NCBI RefSeq assembly: GCF_900130005.1
Contig: NZ_FQXP01000004.1
Span: 198,703-262,702 of the forward strand
Length of the DNA stretch: 64,000 nucleotides
Source: Clostridium collagenovorans DSM 3089
GTDB taxonomy: Bacteria; Bacillota; Clostridia; Clostridiales; Clostridiaceae
Direction of reading: 5' to 3'
Shown: piece after piece, positions 9,583 through 19,026 of the stretch
Layout: the number at the start of each line of letters is the position of its first letter
Position numbering within the stretch: position 1 is the first letter of the stretch
Program-made: the position numbers and the translations under genes
The notes under the pieces: generated by a model
The model's input: only the letters and a program-made list of their open reading frames with translations
Databases searched by the model: none
Told to the model about the DNA's origin: nothing

Positions 9583-9614
9583 ATAGATATTAAGTTTAAT
9601 ATCTATTTTTTTAT
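9583..9614 (+). terminator. Riboswitch-linked intrinsic terminator
   Basis: ATAGATATTA (9583-9592) pairs with TAATATCTAT (9597-9606) around a 4-base loop and leads into seven T. It lies 30 bases before the start codon of the surface protein, between aptamer and gene, as expected for transcriptional control by the riboswitch. Confidence 0.88.
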
Positions 9615-9643
9615 TGTCTAAAATCAAGAAGGGAGAATGATTT

Positions 9644-12600
9644 ATGAAAAGAACAATGAGAAATTCAAGAAAGATGTTTTCGATTCTTGTAGCATTATGC
9701 TTTGTTTTAAACATAATTATGCCTAATGCAGCATTTGCTCAGGAATTACTTACAGCTGAAAATAGTGTTACTGTTTCAGTTGAGAGAAGAGTTTTAGGAG
9801 AAGAGGACATACTTGCTCCTATGAAGATTAAAATAACACCAGGGGAAAAAGCATCAAGTGTTATTGATAGAGCATTTAAGGAAAGTGGAATAGAATATAA
9901 AAGTACAGGAACCATAGAAAATGGATTTTATCTTGCACAGGTAAAGGATCCAAAGAGTGGTGAATGGATAAAAGAATTCCAACATGGCATTATGAGTGGA
10001 TGGATGTATAGAGTAAATGGACAATCTCCTAATGTGGGAGCATCACAATACAATTTAAATCCAGGAGATGTTGTAAGAATTAATTATACAGCTAAGGATT
10101 TCGGAGATGACATAATAGCTGTTGATAAAATTTTTGCAGTAAGAGAAAAGCTTCAAGAAGCAGAGAAAATTTCTAAGGACAAATACACTGAAGAAAGCTT
10201 TAATAAGCTTCAAGGTGAAATAACTAGAATCAAATCAGAACTTCCAAGTAACGTGGAAATCGGAGAAATGATGTCAGATACAATAGGTGATGGTAAATGT
10301 GATACTATAGCCTATGGTAAAAAAATGGACAATTTTTTAAAGGCTTTAGAAAAAGCAATTGCAGAGCTTCAAGAAAAGCCAGTAGAACCAACAATAAATC
10401 CAGAGTTTAGCATTGACTTATTTAATAACTGGGATAATGTTAATTTTGAGACATCAGAACAACCTAATACTGTATATTTACAAGAAGGACAAAAATCAAT
10501 AGGGGCTAAAATAGTTAGACTTTCAGACAGTAATAAACCTGTTAAGTTTAATGGAGTTGAATTACCTATTGTAGATAAAAATGCATTAGTAGAAATTAAA
10601 CCAGGAATACAAACTATATCATTAATGAGATGGGGAAGAACATATGAATTCTCTATACCTTGTAAGACTTTACCTTATACAATAGAAGGTGATACTACAC
10701 CAGGTGGAACAGTTACTATTAACTTTAAAGGTGGAGTTGAAGAGGGATTAAAAAACACTGCAGCTCATAAGTTAGAAGAAACTACTTTAGAATTTAGCAC
10801 TAATATTCCAGGACTTAAAAAAGTAACTTCAGAAACTTTAAGTGGTGCACCAGTAGATAGAGAAAAATTATCAAAGGTAACTTTTACAATTCCTAAGGAT
10901 ACAGAAGTTGGGGAATATGAATTAACTAATGGAGGAGTATCTCAAACTTGGGGTGGGACTTCCTATGGTAACGATTTTTTTAAAGGAAAGTTCTCAGTAC
11001 TTCCTAATATTAAATTAAATGTAACTCCAAAGATGGATTTAAGCAAAGCTTATGATATAGACTTAAGCACATGGACTAAATTTGATAAAGTATACTCTTT
11101 AGAAGACAATATACTTTTAAAATTGAACAATGTTAATGTTTCTTCAAAGGTTTTAGTAAATGGAGAAGCTATAAATCCAATAGAAAATTTATATGCTGTT
11201 AAATTACCAGTAGGTGATAATACAGTAACAGTTGATGGAAAAGACTATAAGGTATTTGTTAAAAAGGTTACTTATAGAATAGTTAATGAAAATGCTATAA
11301 TACCAGGTTCAGAGGTTCAAGTTGTATTTGATGGTTTAGAAGAAGCTTTCTTATATATTCCAAGTGAGTATAATCCTAATAATATAAAAACAGTTTATAG
11401 CACTGATTTATCAGGTGTAGATAAAATTGAATCAGAAAAGGCTGGAAGCTTTACAACTGTAGATCGTGAAAAATTAAATACTGTAAAATTTACAGTACCA
11501 AAGGACGCTAAGGTTGGAACTTATACTATGTTTGATGGAGCTATTTATCAATCATGGTGGGGAATGAATATAAACGGAAAGAGTGAGAGAAACTTCTCAA
11601 TACTTCCAAAGGTACAATTTAAAGTTAGAGAAGGAATACCAGAGGATAAAGAAGCACCACAAATTTCAACAACTTTAAATGATAATACAACAGTTTCAAA
11701 GGAAAGATTAAACTTTAAGGTTATTATAAGCGATAATGTAGATACATCTATAATACCAACTGTTAAATTAAACAATGAAATTATAGAAGGAAATACAACT
11801 GGAGAATACAACGTACTTTTAAATGAAGGCGAAAATAAAATTGAAATAGAAGCAATTGATGCAGCTGGTAATAAAGCTAATAAAGTATACACAATTAACT
11901 ATAAAGTTAAGTTAAGAGAAGGAGCAAGTATAATATTAGATACTTTAGATTTAGCTCTTAACAGTGGGGATACTCATCAGATAATAGCTGTTGATGCACC
12001 AGATGCAAGATCAAGTGAAGATGAAGATACAGCTAAAATGACTTATAGCGTTGTAACTGGACAAGATGTTGTTAAAGTAAACAAAACAGGATTAGTTACA
12101 GCATTAAAAGCAGGTTCAGCAGAAATAAGTGTTAGATACCCAGGATTAGAAACTTCAGCTATAATACATGTTCATGTAAAAGGTGAAAATGAAGCAAATG
12201 GTCCTAAAATTACAACATCAATAAAAGAAACAAAGTATGATACTTTATATTACTCAGGAAATAATTATGATTATAACTTCACAGTAGATGCAGAAGGTAG
12301 TGACGTAACTGTAAGCTTTAATAATTCAGAATTATCAAAGGACAGTAATGGAAAATACAATGCTAAACTTACTGAAGGATATAACTTAATTAAAGTAAAA
12401 GCTACAAAGGGTGAAGCGACAACTTATGAAACTTATAATTTAAGAGCTAAAAAAGCTTCTGTTGATATAGAAAACTTAACAAATCCTGGACAACCTATAG
12501 TTCAAGGAAATGAAGTTAAAATTAGTCTTAAGGGAATAGAAACACCAGTTCCAAAGTTCTTAAGAGTTTATAACCCTAAGAGAACAAGAGTAGAATATAA

Positions 12601-14452
12601 AACAGATATTCCAGGAGCTACAAATATATTTGGTAATCCAACACAATATAATGTAGCTACAGATAATGCTATAATATTTACAGCAAGTAAAGCAGGTACA
12701 TTTAACTTTACAGGTGGAAATATAGAAGAAGCTTGGTGGGGAGACGACTTATTCAGTGAAAGAGATATAAGCGGAGAAGGACCAAATATGTCAGCATCAG
12801 TTAAACAAGGTAACTTCTCAAAACTACCAGACTTCCAATTAGAAGTTAAAGAAAACAAAGACTATACAAATAAATATAGTGTAGAAATATTAAATAAAGA
12901 ACCTATTAAGGCAGGAGATGAGGTTACATTATCAATAAAAAATCTTGATATGCCAAACACTGGTTCAGGAGCAGTAATTCAAGCTTACACAGTATTTAAC
13001 ACTGATATTAAGGGCTTAGATGAAATACAATCTGAAGATGCAGCAAGCGATGCAAGCAAACTTCAAAGTATTAAATTTACAATTCCAAAGGATACTAAGG
13101 CAGGTATTTACACCATTACAAATGGTAGAGTATTTAAAGAATGGCAAAAAAGTGTTCTTTATTCTGACTCTGAATTCTATAAAGGTGAACTGCCAGTTAT
13201 TAAACTAGAAGTAACTGAAGATAAGGTTGAAGTGGTTAACCCAGCTATGACAGTAGAAGAGGGAATAAAATCTTCTATTAATTGGGCTTTAGAAAATATG
13301 AAAAACCCAACATTAGGTAGTGAATGGTACATGCTAGGTTTATCAAGAACAGATTACTACTCAAATAAAGAGTATGTAAATAAGTACTATGCAAACTTAG
13401 TAGAAGCAGTTAAAAAGTATGAAGGAAACATTAGTCCTAATAAATACACAGAGTACTCAAGAGTTATAATAGCTTTAACATCTATAGGAAAAGATCCTAC
13501 AAATGTGGGAGGATACAATCTTGTAGAAAAACTATATGACTTTGATAAAGTATCAAAACAAGGAATTAATGGAGTTATATTTGCATTAATAGCCTTAGAT
13601 ACAAAGAATTATGCAATACCAGAAGATGCAAGTAACTCAAGAGAGAAAATGATAACTAGAATATTAAACTCTCAACTTGAAGATGGTGGTTTCAACTTAT
13701 CAGGTAAAGAAGGCGATGTATATGTAACTGCAATGGCACTTCAGGCCTTAGCAAAATATAAGGATGAAGAAAAGGTAGCACAAAGCATAGAGAGAGCCTT
13801 AGACTTTTTATCAAAAGCACAATTAGAAAATGGTGGATTTGAAAGTTATGGAACTGAAAATGTTGAATCAGTAGCACAAACATTAGTTGCATTAACAGCT
13901 TTAGGAATAGATCCTAAGGACAGAAGATTTGTTAAAAATGGAAACTGGCTAGTATCAAATATTATGACTTTTGCAGCTGAAAATGGTGGATTTAAACACA
14001 GTAAAGATGAAACAGAAGCAAATGGCATGGCAACAGAACAAGTACTTTACAGCTTAGTAGCATATGAAAGATTCTTAAATAACAAGACTAGTTTATATGA
14101 CATGAGCGATGTAAAACTAGATACTACAGAACCAGGTACAGATGACAACAACGGAAATGATAATAACAATGGCAACGACAATAATGGAAATGACAACAAT
14201 AATAACGGAAACAATAACAATGGAAATGACAACAATAGCAACGATGGAAATGATACTAATAAACCAGGTACAAATGATGGAGTAAATCCACCAAGTGATA
14301 ACAATAACAGTGGTACACAAAACACAGATAAGGTTGAAACAGGGGATACAAATACTTTAGATATTCAATTAAATGCTATTTTAATGGTAGCAGCAATATG
14401 CACTATAGCATTTGTAGCAACAAGAAAAAGAACTGCTAAAAAAGCAAAATAA
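9644..14452 (+). CDS. B12-regulated surface protein resembling intrinsic factor/transcobalamin
   Basis: 1602-residue secreted protein. In order: signal peptide (1-32, ending AAFA); a DUF4430 domain (~40-155) with the family hallmark GWMYRVNGQSP then YNLNPGDVV, the fold of the transcobalamin C-terminal domain; four related ~115-residue beta modules (~347-465, 549-665, 943-1070, 1076-1190), each with a Trp-containing strand before FSxLP or a similar end; extra Ig/Big_2-like domains (~669-850); an alpha/alpha-barrel region (~1200-1490) of prenyltransferase-like repeats (EDGGF, ENGGF, ENGGF); an Asn/Asp/Gly linker (~1491-1565); and a hydrophobic tail with RKR, preceded by VETGD, like a sortase or membrane anchor. 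The riboswitch upstream argues for corrinoid capture at the cell surface. Binding itself is inferred. Confidence 0.85.
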   Translation: MKRTMRNSRKMFSILVALCFVLNIIMPNAAFAQELLTAENSVTVSVERRVLGEEDILAPMKIKITPGEKASSVIDRAFKESGIEYKSTGTIENGFYLAQVKDPKSGEWIKEFQHGIMSGWMYRVNGQSPNVGASQYNLNPGDVVRINYTAKDFGDDIIAVDKIFAVREKLQEAEKISKDKYTEESFNKLQGEITRIKSELPSNVEIGEMMSDTIGDGKCDTIAYGKKMDNFLKALEKAIAELQEKPVEPTINPEFSIDLFNNWDNVNFETSEQPNTVYLQEGQKSIGAKIVRLSDSNKPVKFNGVELPIVDKNALVEIKPGIQTISLMRWGRTYEFSIPCKTLPYTIEGDTTPGGTVTINFKGGVEEGLKNTAAHKLEETTLEFSTNIPGLKKVTSETLSGAPVDREKLSKVTFTIPKDTEVGEYELTNGGVSQTWGGTSYGNDFFKGKFSVLPNIKLNVTPKMDLSKAYDIDLSTWTKFDKVYSLEDNILLKLNNVNVSSKVLVNGEAINPIENLYAVKLPVGDNTVTVDGKDYKVFVKKVTYRIVNENAIIPGSEVQVVFDGLEEAFLYIPSEYNPNNIKTVYSTDLSGVDKIESEKAGSFTTVDREKLNTVKFTVPKDAKVGTYTMFDGAIYQSWWGMNINGKSERNFSILPKVQFKVREGIPEDKEAPQISTTLNDNTTVSKERLNFKVIISDNVDTSIIPTVKLNNEIIEGNTTGEYNVLLNEGENKIEIEAIDAAGNKANKVYTINYKVKLREGASIILDTLDLALNSGDTHQIIAVDAPDARSSEDEDTAKMTYSVVTGQDVVKVNKTGLVTALKAGSAEISVRYPGLETSAIIHVHVKGENEANGPKITTSIKETKYDTLYYSGNNYDYNFTVDAEGSDVTVSFNNSELSKDSNGKYNAKLTEGYNLIKVKATKGEATTYETYNLRAKKASVDIENLTNPGQPIVQGNEVKISLKGIETPVPKFLRVYNPKRTRVEYKTDIPGATNIFGNPTQYNVATDNAIIFTASKAGTFNFTGGNIEEAWWGDDLFSERDISGEGPNMSASVKQGNFSKLPDFQLEVKENKDYTNKYSVEILNKEPIKAGDEVTLSIKNLDMPNTGSGAVIQAYTVFNTDIKGLDEIQSEDAASDASKLQSIKFTIPKDTKAGIYTITNGRVFKEWQKSVLYSDSEFYKGELPVIKLEVTEDKVEVVNPAMTVEEGIKSSINWALENMKNPTLGSEWYMLGLSRTDYYSNKEYVNKYYANLVEAVKKYEGNISPNKYTEYSRVIIALTSIGKDPTNVGGYNLVEKLYDFDKVSKQGINGVIFALIALDTKNYAIPEDASNSREKMITRILNSQLEDGGFNLSGKEGDVYVTAMALQALAKYKDEEKVAQSIERALDFLSKAQLENGGFESYGTENVESVAQTLVALTALGIDPKDRRFVKNGNWLVSNIMTFAAENGGFKHSKDETEANGMATEQVLYSLVAYERFLNNKTSLYDMSDVKLDTTEPGTDDNNGNDNNNGNDNNGNDNNNNGNNNNGNDNNSNDGNDTNKPGTNDGVNPPSDNNNSGTQNTDKVETGDTNTLDIQLNAILMVAAICTIAFVATRKRTAKKAK
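14130..14330 (+). repeat. Low-complexity Asn/Asp/Gly-coding tract
   Basis: Irregular tandem units built from AACGGAAATGAT and AACAATGGC variants encode the flexible linker between the barrel domain and the wall/membrane anchor. Such tracts are prone to slippage, so linker length may differ between strains. Confidence 0.8.
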
Positions 14453-14484
14453 TTATAGTAACACAATATATAATGAAGCAAAAT

Positions 14485-14523
14485 AATAAATAAAGTAAGA
14501 CAACAAGCTTTACTTTATTTATT
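14485..14523 (+). terminator. Terminator after the surface-protein gene
   Basis: A perfect 14-bp stem, 14485-14498 with 14510-14523 (TTACTTTATTTATT), around an 11-base loop, 32 bases after the stop codon. Confidence 0.75.
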
Positions 14524-14585
14524 AAGATTAAATAACAGTACGCGTAAATAAAAGCTGAAAATTAATTTAAATAACCAAATAACTT

Positions 14586-14632
14586 AACCATGCATAACTA
14601 GGATAAAACTTAGAAGTGCATGGTTTTTTTTG
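14586..14632 (+). terminator. Second, stronger terminator
   Basis: AACCATGCA (14586-14594) pairs with TGCATGGTT (14617-14625), with a smaller inner stem, followed by a run of T. It backs up the terminator 60 bases upstream. Confidence 0.8.
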
Positions 14633-14639
14633 ATTTATA

Positions 14640-15015
14640 AAAGATATAGTTAGAGAATTAATTGAAAATGCTCTAACATACAAGGTATAATTTAATTGAT
14701 AGCTTAAAATAAGTAAAAACAATGTAGTTTATTTAAAGTTGAGTTATATATTCATATGAGTTGATGATTCTAAGTAAGTTATGAAGAAATAAGTTAAATA
14801 AGGCTATGATACAAGTCACATAATAAAGTAATAAGTTATATAAGAAAAAGGTTAAGTGAATAAATTTACATAAAAAGAGGAGGATAATAAGATTCTTAGA
14901 ACTAAGTAAAATTAAGTTTTAATTTAAGCTAGAATTTTATTTTCATATGAAATAAAATCTTAAGTTTAAAGAAAGTTTAAAAATTAGCTAATAGAAATCT
15001 TATTAAGGCAAAAAT
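14640..15015. other. Intergenic region with inverted repeat before orphan regulator
   Basis: No gene seen. An inverted repeat around TCATATGA (AGAATTTTATTT on the left at about 14931, AATAAAATCTT on the right up to about 14962) sits 54 bases before the regulator's start. It could be an operator or a weak hairpin. GAGGAGG at about 14877 resembles a ribosome binding site but only a few codons follow. Confidence 0.35.
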
Positions 15016-15711
15016 ATGAATGGGGATATTAATATTTTAGTAGTTGAAGATGATTTAGATATAAATACTTTACTTTGCAGTATATTAAGTAAAGAGGGGT
15101 ATAGAGTAAGAAGTGCTTACTCTGGTACAGAAGCTAAAATGTGTATAGAGCAATATAATTATGAACTATTATTGCTTGATCTAATGTTACCAGGGGCAAC
15201 GGGAGAAGAACTTATAGAAGAAATAAGAAAGATAAAAGTAATGCCTATCATAGTTATATCAGCTAAGACATCACAGGAAGATAAAATAAAAGTATTAAAG
15301 ATGGGAGCTGATGACTTTATATGTAAGCCCTTTGACATAAATGAAGTATTAGCTAGAGTTGAGGTGCAATTAAGAAGAAGTACGCAATTTACTAAGGTAA
15401 ACAGTTCAAATAGTAAATTAAAACATAAAAATATAATTTTAGATAAAGATAGTAGGCAAGTTTTCATAAATAATAAAGAGATTTCATTAACAGCAAGAGA
15501 ATATTCAATTTTAGAATTATTTATGGAAAATCCTAAAAAGGTATTTACAAAGGCAAACCTTTTTGAGTCAGTATGGGGAAGCGAATTTTTAGGGGATGAC
15601 AATACCGTAAATGTTCATATGAGTAACCTTCGTTCTAAAATCTCAAAGGTAGATGAAAAGGAAGAATATATACAAACAGTTTGGGGAATAGGCTTCAAAT
15701 TAAAGGACTAA
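15016..15711 (+). CDS. Orphan OmpR/PhoB-type response regulator
   Basis: 231 residues: receiver domain with acidic pocket (EDD), phospho-acceptor Asp in LLLLDLMLPG (~residue 54) and the conserved Lys in CKPFD, then a winged-helix DNA-binding domain ending TVWGIGFKL. No kinase lies next to it. The only kinase in the neighbourhood without its own regulator is the one at 23099. Start codon has only a weak AAGG 10 bases upstream. Confidence 0.9.
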   Translation: MNGDINILVVEDDLDINTLLCSILSKEGYRVRSAYSGTEAKMCIEQYNYELLLLDLMLPGATGEELIEEIRKIKVMPIIVISAKTSQEDKIKVLKMGADDFICKPFDINEVLARVEVQLRRSTQFTKVNSSNSKLKHKNIILDKDSRQVFINNKEISLTAREYSILELFMENPKKVFTKANLFESVWGSEFLGDDNTVNVHMSNLRSKISKVDEKEEYIQTVWGIGFKLKD

Positions 15712-15906
15712 TAAAAATAATCTTTCAAAAATATCATTAATTGATAACATTTACTCGCCACATGAATATTATATAAGTATGGTATTACAAGGTCATAAAC
15801 TAAGCTTTTAAAATATAAAGCAAATAGTTTAAGAAAGCTAAATCAAATCTTGTTATATAAATGAATCTAGGTTTTAGATTCAGCTTATAAGTGGGGAGGA
15901 CTGTTA

Positions 15907-16137
15907 ATGAATATTTTAGGAATAGTTATGAAAATAAAAGAGAAGATGAATGATCCCGTTTTTGCAAAAAGATTTAAAAAATCATCACAGGTTGTAACAA
16001 GCATACCAGGATTACAACAAGAAGTAATGAGAATATTACAAATAAGTGATGAAAAACAAAGAGATGCAGCTATAGCTAAATTACCAAAGGAAGCTAAAGA
16101 AGCTGTTATGGACATAATATCCTTATTAAACTCTTAG
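15907..16137 (+). CDS. Hypothetical small helical protein
   Basis: 76 residues, mostly predicted helix, no membrane segment, basic N-terminal half (MKIKEKMNDPVFAKRFKKS). GGGGAGG precedes the ATG at good distance, and a strong terminator follows, so it is very likely a real single-gene unit. Family not recognised. Confidence 0.75.
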   Translation: MNILGIVMKIKEKMNDPVFAKRFKKSSQVVTSIPGLQQEVMRILQISDEKQRDAAIAKLPKEAKEAVMDIISLLNS

Positions 16138-16176
16138 TTATTAATAAATAAAGTAGGAAACTTAAAGTATAAAAAG

Positions 16177-16208
16177 CAGCTCTAGGAGTACCTAGAGTTG
16201 TTTTTTTA
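16177..16208 (+). terminator. Intrinsic terminator after the small protein gene
   Basis: CAGCTCTAGG (16177-16186) pairs with CCTAGAGTTG (16191-16200, one G-U) around a 4-base loop, then seven T. Confidence 0.92.
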
Positions 16209-16465
16209 TACCTTATTAAGGTATCGGCAAAATACTGGTATTCTTTTTAAAAGGAGCATTTCAAGAAGAAACAGTGGAATCTCTTGGAACTTCTATTTGT
16301 AGAAATATACTCTGAAATAAATTGGAATATTAAAAGTGAATCTTTATATAATAAATTTTTGAACTTATATGTATGGAGGGTACGCATTGTGGTATAAGAG
16401 TCTGATATATATAATGCAATTTTATAGTATAATTAAGAAATAACAAAGAAAACTAAGGAGCAATT

Positions 16466-17164
16466 ATGAAGATTTTATTAATTGAAGATGATACAAAACT
16501 AAAAGAGTATATTAGTGAATATTTAGAGGCTTATGATTTTAAGGTTAGAGCAATAGATGATTTTAATAATGTTATGAATATAGTTGAACAAACAAATCCT
16601 AACTTAATAATACTAGATATAAATCTGCCAAAGTTTGATGGTTTCTATTATTTAAGACTTATTAGGAAAAAATATAAAACACCAGTAATTATACTGTCTG
16701 CAAGAAGTGATGAAGGAGAACAAATAAGGGGAATGGAATTAGGTGCAGATGATTATGTAACAAAGCCTTTTGTAATTGGAATATTGATTGCAAAGATAAA
16801 TGCATTACTAAGAAGAACTAATGAGTATGTTGACATGAAATATAGCAATGAGGAAAATAAGAATGATTATAAAGAGGAAATAAGTTTAATTCATGAGAGT
16901 ATGAAACTTAAATATAAAGATAAGGTTATTGAGCTTACAAAAAATGAATATAAAATACTTAATATTCTATTAAGCAATACAGGAAAAGTAGTAACAAGAG
17001 AGGAAATGTTAGAAGTTTTATGGGATGACACAGTATTTGTTGATGATAATACTTTAACTGTAAATATGACTAGAGTTAAGAAAAAATTAAATGATTTAGG
17101 TATTGAAAATGCAATTGTAACTAAACGAGGAGTAGGCTATGTATTTAATGGAATTAATAATTAA
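16466..17164 (+). CDS. bceR: BceR-like response regulator
   Basis: OmpR-family regulator of 232 residues: acidic pocket EDD, phospho-acceptor Asp in LIILDINLPKFDG, Lys in TKPF, and a C-terminal winged helix ending GVGYVFNG. It is followed by an overlapping small-sensor kinase and an ABC transporter whose permease has the large BceB build, so it belongs to a Bce-type antimicrobial-peptide sensing and resistance module. The gene symbol is by module analogy. Confidence 0.85.
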   Translation: MKILLIEDDTKLKEYISEYLEAYDFKVRAIDDFNNVMNIVEQTNPNLIILDINLPKFDGFYYLRLIRKKYKTPVIILSARSDEGEQIRGMELGADDYVTKPFVIGILIAKINALLRRTNEYVDMKYSNEENKNDYKEEISLIHESMKLKYKDKVIELTKNEYKILNILLSNTGKVVTREEMLEVLWDDTVFVDDNTLTVNMTRVKKKLNDLGIENAIVTKRGVGYVFNGINN

Positions 17165-18158
17165 AGTAGCTAAGGTAAAGCGTAGAGAACTAACAACTCT
17201 TATATTAAATGCATTAATCATAATTACATTCTATTATCTATTATTTGAAAATAGTGAAATTATATATCCATTAATGTTAAGTGCATTTATAATTATTATT
17301 TACTTTATTGTTGAAATTTTTAAGTATAATGTATTTAAAACTAAGTTAGAAGATAGTAGGGTTAGTCCCAATTATCAAAGTAATAGTTTAAGTTCTAATG
17401 AAGAGGAGATTTTAGAGATAATCAGTAGTATTCACAAGGAGTATTTAAGTAGAATAGATAGTTTAAAGCAGGAAAGAGATGAAAGGGAGCAATTATTTTC
17501 ACAGTGGATTCATAATATGAAAACATCTATAACTGTAATAGACTTAGCTTGTAATAAGGATGAATTAACAAAGGGAAATAATAAGTATATTGAAGATATA
17601 AAAGAGGAAAATGGAATTCTTAAAAAAAATTTAGATGAGTGCCTAAATGTATTAAGATTAGATGACTTTTCAAGAGATTACATAACAACATCTTGCAATT
17701 TGAAGGAAATAATAAACACTGTAGTTAACTCAAAAAAGAGAGATTTCATATATAAGGGTGTATTTCCAATGGTTAGTATAAATGATGATGTTAATATTTA
17801 TACTGATAGAAAATGGTGTATATATATGCTAGAGCAAGTTATTACGAATGCTATAAAATATTCTGAAAGTAAAGATGGGAATAAAATAGAAATCTGTGCA
17901 GTTAGAAGATGTGAAGAAGTTGAACTTATAATTAAAGATAAGGGTATAGGAATTAGTAAAGAAGATTTACCAAGAGTATTTGAACCCTTTTTTACAGGGA
18001 ATAATGGTAGAAAGGAAAGAAGTTCAACTGGCATAGGGCTTTATATGGTTAAGATAATAGCTAAGAAGTTGGGACATAGCATTAGTTTATCCTCACAAGT
18101 AGGAAAGTGTACAGAGTTTAAGATATTATTTAAAGACATAAACCTTTCAGGACTGTAA
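17139..18158 (+). CDS. bceS: BceS-like intramembrane-sensing histidine kinase
   Basis: 339 residues: two closely spaced membrane helices (~20-38 and 44-62) with almost no extracellular loop, typical of kinases that sense through their ABC transporter; phospho-acceptor His in WIHNMKTSI; N-box QVITNAIKYS; G-boxes DKGIGIS and STGIGLYMVK. The ATG at 17139 has AGGAG 8 bases upstream, so the gene overlaps the regulator by 26 bases. The likely signal is a peptide antibiotic such as bacitracin or a lantibiotic, relayed by the downstream transporter. Confidence 0.87.
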   Translation: MYLMELIIKVAKVKRRELTTLILNALIIITFYYLLFENSEIIYPLMLSAFIIIIYFIVEIFKYNVFKTKLEDSRVSPNYQSNSLSSNEEEILEIISSIHKEYLSRIDSLKQERDEREQLFSQWIHNMKTSITVIDLACNKDELTKGNNKYIEDIKEENGILKKNLDECLNVLRLDDFSRDYITTSCNLKEIINTVVNSKKRDFIYKGVFPMVSINDDVNIYTDRKWCIYMLEQVITNAIKYSESKDGNKIEICAVRRCEEVELIIKDKGIGISKEDLPRVFEPFFTGNNGRKERSSTGIGLYMVKIIAKKLGHSISLSSQVGKCTEFKILFKDINLSGL

Positions 18159-18270
18159 GGTTGTGTAAGGTAAATCAATTAGAAAATCTAAAACTATGCT
18201 TTATACTTATATTTAAGAAGTGTTCAGAATAAAAGAATGCTTAAAAGTAATATAAGCGAGGTAAGAAGAA

Positions 18271-19026
18271 ATGGAGATTTTAAATATTGAAAATTTAACT
18301 AAGGTATATAGTTCTTTTAAAGGAGCTAAGGAAGTTAATGCTTTAGGGGGAATAAATTTAACTGTTAATAAAGGTGAGTTTGTTGGGATAATGGGTCCTA
18401 GTGGAAGCGGTAAGACTACTTTACTTAATATCCTTTCAGGAGTAGATAGAGGTACTTCAGGAAAGATTATTATAAGCAATAAAGATGTTAGTAAAATGAA
18501 AAAAGATGAATTAGCTTTATTTAGAAGAAAAAATATTGGATACATATTTCAAGATTTTAATCTTTTAGATAGCTTAACACTTGAAGAGAATATTTCTTTA
18601 CCATTAATTTTAGATAAAAAAAATCCCAAAGAAATTGAAAAGAGTGTAAATAACTTAATGAATTTCTTTAATATTTTAGATTTAAGGAAAAAATATCCTT
18701 ATCATATTTCAGGGGGACAAAAGCAAAGAGTAGCAGCAGCTAGAGCTTTAGTTAATGATCCAGCTATAATTTTTGCTGATGAACCTACAGGAAATTTAGA
18801 TTCGAAGTCAGCTAATAACATAATGACTACAATAAGTAAAATGAATGATGAAATTAATAGTACAGTACTTATGGTAACTCATGATTCATTTGCAGCTTCC
18901 TTTTGTAAAAGAATTGTATTCATAAAAGATGGTAAGATAAAAATGGAAATAGCATCAGATGGGGATAGAAAGAAATTTTTTGATAAAATACTTGAAGTTC
19001 AAAGTGTTATAGGAGGAGAAAACTAA
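18271..19026 (+). CDS. bceA: BceA-like ABC transporter ATPase
   Basis: 251 residues, MacB/LolD-type ATPase: Walker A GPSGSGKTT, Q-loop in YIFQDFNLLD, signature ISGGQKQRVAAARAL, Walker B IIFADEP with GNLD, switch His in VTHD. Its stop shares one base with the permease start. With that permease it should remove or shield cell-wall precursor lipids from peptide antibiotics and signal to the kinase. Confidence 0.9.
   Translation: MEILNIENLTKVYSSFKGAKEVNALGGINLTVNKGEFVGIMGPSGSGKTTLLNILSGVDRGTSGKIIISNKDVSKMKKDELALFRRKNIGYIFQDFNLLDSLTLEENISLPLILDKKNPKEIEKSVNNLMNFFNILDLRKKYPYHISGGQKQRVAAARALVNDPAIIFADEPTGNLDSKSANNIMTTISKMNDEINSTVLMVTHDSFAASFCKRIVFIKDGKIKMEIASDGDRKKFFDKILEVQSVIGGEN

Noticed and set aside
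14047..14325. Minus-strand reading frames across the Asn/Asp/Gly linker
   Set aside because: They are the antisense of a low-complexity tract and consist of Leu/Ser/Phe or Ile/Val runs; no start signal.
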